This document shows positions 1-8,203 of a stretch of DNA of 42,552 bases, piece by piece (within the stretch, counting starts at the first letter, position 1; each line of letters begins with the position of its first letter). Under the pieces are notes generated by a model, which did not search any database, was not told the origin of the DNA, and saw only the letters and a program-made list of their open reading frames with translations. The stretch is from Betaproteobacteria bacterium (GTDB taxonomy: Bacteria; Pseudomonadota; Gammaproteobacteria; Burkholderiales; Sulfuricellaceae), in NCBI GenBank assembly GCA_021373185.1, contig JAJFTF010000037.1:1-42552 (forward strand), written 5' to 3'. A program made the translations under genes and the position numbers.

Positions 1-3000
1 GGCAGCCTGTAGCAGTTGCGCAGCAGTCACATCCTTGGCGGCAGCAACATCTGCGGCGGCAGCAGCGCGTTCAGCAGCAGATGAGGCGGCAGCGGTGGCT
101 TCAGTCGCAGCGGCGGCAGCGCTTGCAGCAGCGGCATCTGCATTACTGTAAAGACTTAAGTCGGCAGCAAGGGTGCTTCTGGCCGCTTCGGCAGCAGCAT
201 GAGCATTGTCGTAAGCGGCTTGAGCTTCGCTCAAGGCTTTTTCTGCGGCTTCTTCATCATGAAGATCATCATCAGCGTTTTGCTCATGGGCCTGAGCGGC
301 GGCAAGCAAGCGCTGGGCACTAGCTACAGCGGCATCAGCAGCAGCTACTGTGGATGCTATCGCATGATTGACGCTCGGATCGGCAAGATTTGCCGCAACC
401 GCAGCGGCGGCAGCGAGCGCTTGCGCGTTGGCTGCTGCGGCCACATTTGGATCGACCGGAATATCCACATGGGTTGCGGCGGCCAAAACAGCCGAACCAG
501 AAAGCATCTTGTCGGCAAACTGGAAAGACTCGACATTGCGGAATACATCGACATCGCCAGAGCTCTTTTCGGTGACGAAAATTTCGCCCTTGTCATTTTT
601 TGTAAAAACCGCATCGGTCGACTTGAAGTTCAGGATAACCGTATCGTTACCATCCCCACCATCAATGACCACACGATGATTGGCATCAACGTCATTGACG
701 TAGATGGCATCGTTACCTTTACCCATGAGCGCAAAGTCATCTGTCACCTCAGTTTCCGCGTTCGCCCAATCTCCATGCCAATAATGAGTGGAAGTCGTTT
801 CCGATGACGCCTTACCGGTGCTGGCGTAAGTCTCGGTAGCCTTGAAAAACTCGTTATCGTTGAGCGACGTATAGGGAAGATTCGTGACATCCAGACTCCA
901 GGTCAAATCAGCCTGAACAACTGGCGCACCCACCAGATGGTGATCTTCATCGTATACCTTGATGATGTTGCCCTCGACATGGCCCGTTCCGTTCATCATG
1001 ACTTTGGACTGATTTCCATTTACGTCGACAAAATCGGTGATTGTTGGCGGGGCAATAGCAGCCGTTGCGTTGGCGGCAAGATCCGCTGCATGGTGAATGG
1101 CTGTAGCTGCATTTTGAGCGGCCTGAAGGGCGGCCTGCGCCGCATGTACGGCGTCTGTAGCATCATGCAAATCATTTTCAGCCCGGTTATGGTGTGCAGA
1201 GTGGCCCGGAGCATCCTGGTCACCATTGCCATAGCCGTTATTGTCGTGATCTTTATCTTCGTGATCTTCGTCTTCGTCCTCCAATGCTGCCTTCGCATCA
1301 TTAAGCGCTTTCAATGCGCTGGCTTCTGCGGCAGATAATGTATTGACAGTAGCTGTGTCAGACGTAACTTTTGCGGCGGCGGTCTCAGCAGCAACATGAG
1401 CAGCATCGGCAACAACCTTGGCGGCGCTGGCAGCAGTCTGCGCTTCTGAGGCGGCCTGTACATCGGCCTGAGCCTGTGCATGGGCGACGGCGGCAGCCGA
1501 AGTGGCGGCGGCAGCAGCGTCGGCAGTGGCGGTTTCCAGTGCATCGGCAGCAGCGTCGGCAGCTTGTGCGTCCGCGACTGCGAAATTGGCCGCGGCGACA
1601 GCGGCCTGATCGGCTGCAATCTTGGCTACTGCGGCGGCGGCATCGGCAGCAGCCTGGTCAGCAGCGGCTCGTGCCGCAACATCGGCCAATCTGTCCGCTT
1701 CGGCGGCAGCTTGGGCAGCGAGAGCTTTTTCTGCGGCGCTGGCATTTGCAGCGGAAGCAATATCTGCAGCAGCCTTCGCCTCGGCAGCGGCCTGGGTCGC
1801 CGCAGTATCGGCAGCCGCAGCGCGGGCGGCAGCGTCATCCGCATTAGCCTTGGCAACAGTTTCTGCTTTCTTGGCCACGTCTAGTGCATCAATTGCTTGC
1901 TTCGCATCGTTATATGCCGCGGTCAACTCAGCCGCCTCTTGCGTCAGCGTACTGTTAGCGGCGTTTTCCAGAGCATCGGCGGCAGCGTCGGTCACTTGAG
2001 CTGCAGCAAGAGCAGAATCTGCCGCAGTAGCCGCATCGGCTTCTGCTACTTTCTGGGCAGCGACGGCGACATCCAGAGCTGCGGCGGCATCAGCGGCAGC
2101 TTGCTCTGCAGTCACGGCGGCAGCCTGAGCGGTGACACTATCGGTAGCGGCATCGGCGGCAGCCTGAGCGGCGGTTGCTGCAATTACAGCCTGTGCTGCA
2201 GTGTCAGCGGCTGCTTGGGCAATGGCAGCCTGAGCAGCCGCATCGGTCGCAACGGCAACAGCCGAATCGGCAGCAGTGGCAGCCGCAGCCGCAGTGGCAG
2301 GATCAAGTTCGTTCGCCAGTGCTGCTGCTTGCTTGGCAGTTTGAGCCGCATCTTCGGCAGCGGCAGCAGCTTTGGCAGCAGCGTCGGCAGCAGCTTGAGC
2401 CGCCGTTGCATCCACGGTTGCCAATGTGACCGCAGCAGCAGCATCGGCCCGCGCGGCAGAGAGCGCTGCGCCAGAATCTGGTGTAGATTCTGGCGTGGAT
2501 TTTGGAGCAGGTGCTGGGGCAGGTGCTGGAGTAGGTGTTGTTCCTTGAAGGCCGCTGCGATCCGGAGCGGTATAATTTACAGGAACGGGGGTGGTGCTTT
2601 CAGCATCACGCGACACAGACACAGTGCTGTGAAAAGTATCAGACGGCACAGTACTGCCGGAATTGTTGGCGTCTATGCCGGAAGCAGTTTCCTGAACGAG
2701 GTTATCCAGGCTCTTGCCGGATTCGATGGCGCCGAGGATGTTATTGAAATCGGGGCCGTCAGCATTGCTGCCGGGAACGCCTGCGGCTGTTTCCTCAAGA
2801 AGCTGGTCCAAGCTGCCGCCAGACTCGATGGCACCAATGATGCTCTTGATTTCGGCACTACTGGTATGGAGCGCGCTGTCTTTTCCATCGGGGAAATTGG
2901 CCGCGACTACTTCATTGTTAAGCATGACTTTCTGGGCACCGCCTATGGTGATTGCCTCGGCATCACCCACGACGATATCTACTTTACCATTCGCATCAGT

Positions 3001-3120
3001 AGATATGATGTCATCCTTGTTAATTGGATCACCTTCCTTGAGCACGCGGACTTCGCACTTGGCGTTGGTGGCAGTGACGTGCCCCTGCACATTGGTTGCT
3101 TTAGCGACGGCTTCGGCCAT
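1..3120 (-). CDS. Giant LapA/BapA-type adhesin, N-terminal ~1040 residues (partial at the left edge)
   Basis: The minus strand is open without a stop from an ATG at 3120 to the window edge. The start has a good AAGGAA ribosome site 7-8 nt upstream. The first ~110 residues match the retention module of LapA-type adhesins (MAEAVAKATNVQGHV, then LKEGDPI). Residues 111-114 read TAAG, the motif cut by the periplasmic protease LapG in Pseudomonas LapA. The surrounding segment is repeated once (IGAIESGGSLDQLLEETAAG, then a copy ending ETASG at about 145-148). A Pro/Ala/Thr linker follows. Residues ~220-600 are extremely Ala-rich, probably a long helical rod. Then come an Asp/Glu/His-rich patch (~615-650), a beta-type segment with one RTX-like GGDGNDT motif (~823), and another Ala-rich stretch from ~885. 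Such proteins are exported by type I secretion and held at the outer membrane, consistent with the lapB/lapC-like genes upstream. The C-terminal half and secretion signal lie outside the window. Confidence 0.9.
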   Translation of the reverse strand, partial: MAEAVAKATNVQGHVTATNAKCEVRVLKEGDPINKDDIISTDANGKVDIVVGDAEAITIGGAQKVMLNNEVVAANFPDGKDSALHTSSAEIKSIIGAIESGGSLDQLLEETAAGVPGSNADGPDFNNILGAIESGKSLDNLVQETASGIDANNSGSTVPSDTFHSTVSVSRDAESTTPVPVNYTAPDRSGLQGTTPTPAPAPAPAPKSTPESTPDSGAALSAARADAAAAVTLATVDATAAQAAADAAAKAAAAAEDAAQTAKQAAALANELDPATAAAAATAADSAVAVATDAAAQAAIAQAAADTAAQAVIAATAAQAAADAATDSVTAQAAAVTAEQAAADAAAALDVAVAAQKVAEADAATAADSALAAAQVTDAAADALENAANSTLTQEAAELTAAYNDAKQAIDALDVAKKAETVAKANADDAAARAAAADTAATQAAAEAKAAADIASAANASAAEKALAAQAAAEADRLADVAARAAADQAAADAAAAVAKIAADQAAVAAANFAVADAQAADAAADALETATADAAAAATSAAAVAHAQAQADVQAASEAQTAASAAKVVADAAHVAAETAAAKVTSDTATVNTLSAAEASALKALNDAKAALEDEDEDHEDKDHDNNGYGNGDQDAPGHSAHHNRAENDLHDATDAVHAAQAALQAAQNAATAIHHAADLAANATAAIAPPTITDFVDVNGNQSKVMMNGTGHVEGNIIKVYDEDHHLVGAPVVQADLTWSLDVTNLPYTSLNDNEFFKATETYASTGKASSETTSTHYWHGDWANAETEVTDDFALMGKGNDAIYVNDVDANHRVVIDGGDGNDTVILNFKSTDAVFTKNDKGEIFVTEKSSGDVDVFRNVESFQFADKMLSGSAVLAAATHVDIPVDPNVAAAANAQALAAAAAVAANLADPSVNHAIASTVAAADAAVASAQRLLAAAQAHEQNADDDLHDEEAAEKALSEAQAAYDNAHAAAEAARSTLAADLSLYSNADAAAASAAAAATEATAAASSAAERAAAAADVAAAKDVTAAQLLQAA

Positions 3121-3157
3121 GATGATTTCCTTAATAAGGTTAACTAGGTCTAGCTGG

Positions 3158-3203
3158 AATATAGGCTGAGTCGCCAGAGAAATCTATTGTACGGAAGTAC
3201 AAT
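3158..3203 (-). promoter_or_regulatory. Candidate adhesin promoter with an upstream palindromic operator
   Basis: A perfect inverted repeat, ATTGTAC-GGAA-GTACAAT, lies at 3186-3203 between the luxR-type gene and the adhesin start. A TATATT box on the minus strand at 3158-3163 could be a -10 element, which would centre the palindrome near -44, a usual activator position. No clear -35 hexamer is visible, which fits activator dependence. The adjacent LuxR-family protein is the obvious candidate ligand; this is inference. Confidence 0.5.
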
Positions 3204-3228
3204 GCCCAAACGGGCCGATCAAGCTTCG

Positions 3229-3891
3229 TCAGTTTTTGACGATGCCGTTAGCCAGGAGGGTGAGGTGCAGGCGGTCGCGCAGCTTGAGTTTGTCGAAAAT
3301 AGAGCCTAGGTGCGCCTTGACGGTGCGCTCGGTGATGTCGAGCTGGCTGGCAACCTCCTTGTTGCTGGCGCCTGCCGCTACGGCACGGGCCACATCAACC
3401 TCACGCTCGGTCAGGCTGGATGCCCAGCCGGAAGATGTCGATTGGGTGAGTTTTTGGGCTACGAGATTTGCCATGCCGCCCACCAACCGTTGCAACAACG
3501 ACTGGCCGACCCACACGCCGCCGCTTTCCACCGTTGCGGCAACCTGCTGGAGCACGGGCAGTGCGGCATGGCCGTTACAATATCCGGCGGCACCAAGCCC
3601 CAGAACGGCCAAGCCCTGTTCGTCGCTGGGGATATCGGAAAGGACAATGAGCGGCAAGTTACCGGCAATTACACGGCATTCCGCAATCTGTTTTGAAATC
3701 CCGGCTACATCTACCGTTTCAACCGGATTTTCCGCATCAACCGGCAACAGTATCCATAACAGCCCATCCTCTTTGGCTTTCTGACCATGGCCGATCAGCG
3801 ACGCATTTGGAAAAGCCGCCTTCCAGTTGGGCCTGAGTTCACCATAAGGGGTAATGAATTGGTGTTGAAGCATACTCACTGTATCGATCAC
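3229..3891 (-). CDS. LuxR-family transcriptional regulator with a degenerate receiver
   Basis: A protein of about 220 residues. The last ~65 residues form a clear LuxR/FixJ helix-turn-helix (SLTEREVDVARAVAAGASNK, then ERTVKAHLGSIFDKL). The N-terminal ~130 residues have the size and alternating pattern of a receiver domain (LPLIVLSD, LGAAGYCNGH) but lack the paired acidic residues, the phosphoacceptor Asp and the conserved Lys. Phosphorylation-independent control, as in CsgD- or VpsT-like regulators, is therefore plausible. The reading frame opens with GTG overlapping the TGA of the upstream fusion-protein gene. An ATG six codons further in (3873) is an alternative start, and neither has a strong ribosome site. 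It is co-transcribed with the secretion genes and sits directly before the adhesin, so it probably controls adhesin expression. Confidence 0.8.
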   Translation of the reverse strand: MIDTVSMLQHQFITPYGELRPNWKAAFPNASLIGHGQKAKEDGLLWILLPVDAENPVETVDVAGISKQIAECRVIAGNLPLIVLSDIPSDEQGLAVLGLGAAGYCNGHAALPVLQQVAATVESGGVWVGQSLLQRLVGGMANLVAQKLTQSTSSGWASSLTEREVDVARAVAAGASNKEVASQLDITERTVKAHLGSIFDKLKLRDRLHLTLLANGIVKN

Positions 3892-5318
3892 CGCTCAGTC
3901 AAAGCGCGGTTCTTGGCGCGCAATATAGGCTTGAGCAAATAGCTTAACACGGTTTTCTCGCCGGTCAGAATGTCCACTTCCACCACCATGCCGGGCATGA
4001 TCGGCATATTCTTGCCCAGCGTGGATTTGCTGGTGCGTACCCTGACGGTATAAAAAGCGTTGCCTTTTTCGTCAAGCACGGTGTCCGCCCCAATGTATTC
4101 CACCGTGCCTTGCAGCCCGCCGTAAATTGCAAAGTCGTAAGCGGTAAACTTGACCGTCGCCTTGAGTCCTGGGCGGAGAAAAGCAATATCCTTGGGCTGC
4201 ACGCGCGCTTCCAGCAGCAAATTATCTTCGAGCGGAACGATTTCAATCACGTCCTTGCCCGGCTGCACCACCCCGCCGACGGTGTTGACCATCAGCCGCT
4301 TGACGGTGCCTTTCACCGGCGAACGGATAATCGAGCGCGCCACCTTGTCCGAGAGGCCGACGCTACTTTCGGTAAGGCTGTTGATTTTACCCATGGTTTC
4401 GGCAAGTTCCTTGCCAGCTTCGTTGCGGAAGGTGAACTCGACCTCATGAATCTTGTTGTTGGATTCCCCGATGGCAGCCTGTACCCGCTGGATTTGCGCC
4501 GCAGCCATGTCACGCTCGCCGCGGAAGCGCGACACGTCACGTTCCAAGCGCATCAATTCGACCTCCGACATGGCGCCGGCGGCAACCAACGGCTTGGTGA
4601 GCACCAGTTCCTTGGCGGTAATATCATAAGCCTTGGACCCCTGCTCGTGTCTGGCACGCTGCTCGACCAGCTCCTGCTGGCGCTGCACCATCTGCTGCTG
4701 GGCAATCGACACCGTAGTGTCCAGCTCCGACTTTCTCGATTCGTAAAGACGAGTCTCTTCCGCTGCCGTTTTGGGATCTTCCTTGAGAATTTCATCGGGC
4801 ATCACGAACGGTTTTCCTTCGGCCAGCGCGCGCAGTCTGGCCGCCTTGGCGACCAGCGAAAGATACTGGGCCCGGTTTTCCTTGACCGAAGACACAAAAC
4901 GGGTTTCGTCTATGCGAACCAGCACCTGATCTTTTTGCACCACATCGCCTTCGCGCACCAGAATTTCCGAGACCATGCCACCATCCAGGCTTTGCAGCAC
5001 CTGGATCTGCCTCAGGGGGATGACCTTGCCATCGCCGCGCGTAACCTCATCAACCGTGGCAAAAGCAGCCCACACCACAAACAACAGGGAAATCCACAGC
5101 AGCAAATGCATCAGCGCTCGAGCGCGAATGGGCTCCTGTCTCAAAATGGCGTAATCGGCATCTGCCGCAAAATCCCGAAATTTGGAGTCGTCGAACTTCT
5201 CGTTATTCCGGTGAATCAACCAGTCGAATAGCGGCTGAAGTTCGCGTTGCGGAATTTCCAGCAGCTTGATTGTGCGCTGGGCGGCGCCGTTCAGCTTGGC
5301 AAGCAGCTTGTCGTTCAC
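3888..5318 (-). CDS. Type I secretion membrane fusion protein (LapC/HlyD family)
   Basis: A periplasmic adaptor that joins the inner-membrane ABC exporter to a TolC-like outer-membrane channel. The 476-residue length is typical. Residues ~1-65 are cytoplasmic, followed by one membrane span (LLLWISLLFVVWAAFATVDE) and the HlyD-type start of the barrel (TRGDGKVIPLRQIQVLQSLD). A biotinyl-lipoyl-like segment (VSEILVREGDVVQKDQVLVR) and a long Gln/Glu-rich coiled-coil hairpin (~150-300) follow. The C-terminal barrel has the typical MPIMPGMVVEVDILTGEKTV ending. The gene overlaps the ATPase gene upstream by 4 nt and the luxR-type gene downstream by 4 nt, so the three are translationally coupled. The matching outer-membrane component (LapE/TolC) is not in the window. 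Confidence 0.93.
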   Translation of the reverse strand: MNDKLLAKLNGAAQRTIKLLEIPQRELQPLFDWLIHRNNEKFDDSKFRDFAADADYAILRQEPIRARALMHLLLWISLLFVVWAAFATVDEVTRGDGKVIPLRQIQVLQSLDGGMVSEILVREGDVVQKDQVLVRIDETRFVSSVKENRAQYLSLVAKAARLRALAEGKPFVMPDEILKEDPKTAAEETRLYESRKSELDTTVSIAQQQMVQRQQELVEQRARHEQGSKAYDITAKELVLTKPLVAAGAMSEVELMRLERDVSRFRGERDMAAAQIQRVQAAIGESNNKIHEVEFTFRNEAGKELAETMGKINSLTESSVGLSDKVARSIIRSPVKGTVKRLMVNTVGGVVQPGKDVIEIVPLEDNLLLEARVQPKDIAFLRPGLKATVKFTAYDFAIYGGLQGTVEYIGADTVLDEKGNAFYTVRVRTSKSTLGKNMPIMPGMVVEVDILTGEKTVLSYLLKPILRAKNRALTER

Positions 5319-7522
5319 GATGCCTTCCCTACCCGTCCGGCCTGTAATGCCTCGAGCACTTCAACGCGCGGCCCGTCGGCCACAATGCGTCCTTCGTCAA
5401 TGACAATAATGCGGTCCGCCAGATCAATGAGGCTGGAACGATGAGTCGCGATAAGAAGGGTTTTCCCCGGACTGAACCGTTTTGCGAAGCGACTCAGCCG
5501 GAGTTTAAATTCATTTTCCGTCGTATAGTCCATGGAACTGGTCGGCTCGTCCAGCAACAGGATAGGCGGCTCCATCAGGAAGGCGCGGGCAATGGCCACG
5601 CACTGACGCTGTCCGCCAGAGAGCGATTCGCCCCGTTCGCCGATGAGCATATCGAAGCCGCGCGGATGCTTGTTGACGAAATCCCTCAATCCCGCCAACT
5701 CCATGGCCGAAATAATGGCCGAATCATCCGCATAGGGCGCGCCGTAAGCGATATTTTCGCGCAGGGTGCCGTAGAAGAGCACCGCATCCTGGCTGACGCA
5801 CCCGATGTTGCGGCGAAGGTCGGCGGGGTCGAGCTGACGAAGGTCGATGCCATCGACCAGAACCGAGCCCTCCTGGGGTTCGTAGAAACCGAGGATCAAT
5901 TTCTGGAGCGTGGATTTACCGGAGCCGACCCGCCCAAGCACCACGATGGATTCGCCAGGATTGACGTTGAACGAAACATTCTTGAGGATCGGGTCGGCGT
6001 TGGGGTAGCCGAAAGTCACATTGCGGAACTCGATGCTGCCGCGAATTTCCGGACGGTGGACGAAGGTCGATTCCGGCGGACGCTCGACCGGCTTCTCCAT
6101 CATGTTATTCAGCGATTCGAGAGATGTTTTTGCACCCTGGTACTGAATCAGCAAACCGGCCAATTGCCCCATCGGCGCCATGGCACGTCCTGACAGCATG
6201 GTGCAGGCGATCAGGGCGCCCTGCGTCAGGAAGCCGCTATGGATCAGATAAACGCCGCCAATCAATACGGCGACATTGACGATTTGCTGAACGGTCTGGA
6301 CACTGTTCGTGGCCGACATGGAAAGCATGCGCAACTGGGTGTTGGTCTTTGCCAGGAATGCCGCCGTTTTTTCCCAAGTAGCTTGAATATGACTTTCCGC
6401 ACCAAGCCCCTTGATGGTTTCCATGGCGGACAGGCTTTCCACCAGCGTGGCGTTCCGTAACGCCGAAGCCCGGAAAGTGGTTTCCGAAAGCGCATGCATC
6501 TTGTGCTGGATGGCATAGGTATAAACGGCTACCGCGAGGAAGCCGATCAGCGGGAGAAACACCAGCGGCCAGGCGATCCACGCGATGACCAGAAAAAATA
6601 CCAGCGCAAAGGGAATATCGATAAGCGTGGACACCGTGGCGGATGCGATGAAATCCCGCACCGTTTCGAAGGATCTCATGGTCGAAGCGAATGAACCGAC
6701 CGAAGCCGGCTTTGCCGCCATCTTGAGACCCAGCACGCGCTCCATCAGCACAGCGGACAACTGGATATCGATGCGCGACGAGGCCAGATCGATGAAATGA
6801 CCGCGCATCATCCGCATCAGCAGATCCAGCCCGAGCAACAGCAAAACGCTGACCGCCAGCACCCACAAGGTATCGACCGCATTATTGGGCACCACGCGGT
6901 CGTACACGTTCATCGAAAAGAGCGGAATGGCGAGGGCAAACGAGTTAATCAGGAATGCGGCAATCAGCACGTCCCGGTAAATACGCCACTGCTCCATGAT
7001 GACGCCCCAGAACCAGTGCCGCTTGGCCAATTTTGCCACTTCAGGCGCGCGGCTGTCGAACTTGGCTCGCGGGTAAAGGAAGATGGCGATGCCTAGGTAT
7101 CGGGATTCGATTTCTTCTCGCGACAAAGTAAAGGGGGTTTGCCCCGAATCGGGGAAAAGGAGTTCCGCGTGATCGCCGCTTTCGTTCCAGCCCAGCAGAA
7201 CACACGATTCATCGCCTTCCAGCAACAGGATTGCGGGCAGTTGGAAGGAATCTATCTTGCCCAGGCTTTTTCGGACGAACCGACAGGACAGCCCAGCCCG
7301 GTTCGCTGCGCGCGACACCAGGGAAGGCGTCAAAAGTCCGTTCTGGAGCGGCAACCCTGCCGAAAGCGCCGCCCGCGTACTTGGCCGCCCGTGAATGCGG
7401 GCCACTTCCAACACGCTATCCAGCAAAGGATCATGGAGCAGCAAATCTTCCCTCAACCCAAGATTTTGGGGCGCGTCACTAGAAGTCGCTGCGCTGGAAG
7501 GAGCTGCCTGAATATTGCTCAT
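5315..7522 (-). CDS. Type I secretion ABC transporter ATPase/permease (LapB type)
   Basis: The energy-providing inner-membrane component for export of the adjacent adhesin. At 735 residues it has the three-part LapB architecture. First is an N-terminal C39-like domain (~25-150) in which I see no catalytic Cys motif, so it would dock rather than cleave its substrate. An exporter transmembrane domain (~175-460) follows. The nucleotide-binding domain has Walker A GRVGSGKST, signature LSGGQRQ, Walker B ILLLDEPTSSMD and the switch His in IATHRSS. It is the first gene of the three-gene export unit. No strong ribosome site is visible before the ATG at 7522. LapB-type transporters usually serve very large RTX adhesins, matching the partial gene at the left edge. 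Confidence 0.93.
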   Translation of the reverse strand: MSNIQAAPSSAATSSDAPQNLGLREDLLLHDPLLDSVLEVARIHGRPSTRAALSAGLPLQNGLLTPSLVSRAANRAGLSCRFVRKSLGKIDSFQLPAILLLEGDESCVLLGWNESGDHAELLFPDSGQTPFTLSREEIESRYLGIAIFLYPRAKFDSRAPEVAKLAKRHWFWGVIMEQWRIYRDVLIAAFLINSFALAIPLFSMNVYDRVVPNNAVDTLWVLAVSVLLLLGLDLLMRMMRGHFIDLASSRIDIQLSAVLMERVLGLKMAAKPASVGSFASTMRSFETVRDFIASATVSTLIDIPFALVFFLVIAWIAWPLVFLPLIGFLAVAVYTYAIQHKMHALSETTFRASALRNATLVESLSAMETIKGLGAESHIQATWEKTAAFLAKTNTQLRMLSMSATNSVQTVQQIVNVAVLIGGVYLIHSGFLTQGALIACTMLSGRAMAPMGQLAGLLIQYQGAKTSLESLNNMMEKPVERPPESTFVHRPEIRGSIEFRNVTFGYPNADPILKNVSFNVNPGESIVVLGRVGSGKSTLQKLILGFYEPQEGSVLVDGIDLRQLDPADLRRNIGCVSQDAVLFYGTLRENIAYGAPYADDSAIISAMELAGLRDFVNKHPRGFDMLIGERGESLSGGQRQCVAIARAFLMEPPILLLDEPTSSMDYTTENEFKLRLSRFAKRFSPGKTLLIATHRSSLIDLADRIIVIDEGRIVADGPRVEVLEALQAGRVGKAS

Positions 7523-7786
7523 TGGATTATCGAATTAACGGACTTAAAATTACTCAAACATTGTTGTTTATCGCATTGAATCATACCAGAAATACACCAT
7601 AATTCCTCAGAAAACATGGCGATATGCAGAAAAAATACTGTCGATGAAATTCAGGTCAAATATTCAGCCACCGGAGCGCCCGATCTCGCTGTGAGTGCGG
7701 AGTACTGAAAAGCCCGCAGTTCTGGCCAACCCAATTCGGGCATAATGCCCTCGAAATAGCCAATTTTGAACGCGCTCCAACGATCC
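7523..7786. other. Intergenic spacer between divergent genes, with a 13-bp palindrome
   Basis: A relatively AT-rich spacer that should hold the promoters for the leftward secretion operon and the rightward small Cys gene. The one clear structure is GGGCATAATGCCC at 7738-7750, a perfect 6-bp-arm palindrome. It includes a CATAAT box 37-49 nt before the small gene, so it could be a -10 region or an operator. A 30-codon frame from 7616 to 7708 has no supporting ribosome site or recognisable similarity and is not called. Confidence 0.35.
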
Positions 7787-7984
7787 ATGGATACAGAATC
7801 AGGCAACAAGCCCCAAGGTTGCAACAACTGCACCCATTATTTCATTACGCACAATGCCAATTTCAGATATGGCTGCCGTGCACTTGGCTTCAAAAGTAAG
7901 CAACAGCCAATCCTTGATGTCATAGAGGCGTCTGGACAACCGTGTCACTATTTCCAGAAAGGCGGGCGGCGCCAGAAGAAATAA
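7787..7984 (+). CDS. Small conserved-looking four-cysteine protein, function unknown
   Basis: A 65-residue soluble protein with Cys at 12, 15, 30 and 53 in the contexts GCNNCTHY, RYGCRALGFKS and SGQPCHYF. The spacing suggests a metal site (zinc or iron-sulfur). I believe similar small proteins with a GCRALGFKS core occur in other proteobacteria, often with no assigned function, but I could not search. The frame could extend back to a TTG at 7766; I chose the ATG at 7787 because the Cys core follows it directly. It sits alone between divergent operons and has no obvious functional partner. The Lys/Arg-rich tail might bind nucleic acid; that is only a guess. Confidence 0.65.
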   Translation: MDTESGNKPQGCNNCTHYFITHNANFRYGCRALGFKSKQQPILDVIEASGQPCHYFQKGGRRQKK

Positions 7985-8072
7985 TATGGCATCGCCCCCC
8001 CTGCTCTCGAGAAATGGGGATATTACTCATCCGCTTTAACTTGATCCCGGACTTAAGGAAAAACCCTATAGC

Positions 8073-8099
8073 GAACACAACGTTTCAAGTGTAGTGTTC
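8073..8099. promoter_or_regulatory. Inverted repeat upstream of the REC-PAS-GGDEF-EAL-REC gene
   Basis: GAACAC (8073-8078) and GTGTTC (8094-8099) form a perfect 6-bp inverted repeat with a 15-bp spacer, about 105 nt before the start codon. It could be an operator, but arms this short can arise by chance. I see no convincing -35/-10 pair nearby. Confidence 0.25.
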
Positions 8100-8203
8100 A
8101 AAAAAGTTGAGGCGTTGAAATAGGGGGCAGCAAATCACCCCATACGTTCTGATGGACATGCGCGAATTTCGCACGACTCGCACTGGATGACATGGAGACT
8201 GGT

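Noticed and set aside
1..2460. Dense GC-trinucleotide repeat pattern resembling a tandem-repeat or CRISPR-like array
   Set aside because: The pattern is codon-level: GCN and related codons of an Ala-rich protein on the minus strand. There are no fixed-length spacers or exact repeats.
1897..3147. A 416-codon plus-strand frame rich in Gly, Ser, Cys and Arg
   Set aside because: It is the antisense shadow of the adhesin. Its composition simply mirrors the Ala codons, and it has no recognisable domain or ribosome site.
4110..5231. A 373-codon plus-strand frame opposite the fusion-protein gene
   Set aside because: The minus strand encodes a full HlyD-family protein here. The opposite frame has shadow-like composition and no motifs.
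7616..7708. A 30-codon plus-strand frame in the spacer before the four-Cys gene
   Set aside because: No ribosome site and no features of a protein; it is probably chance.
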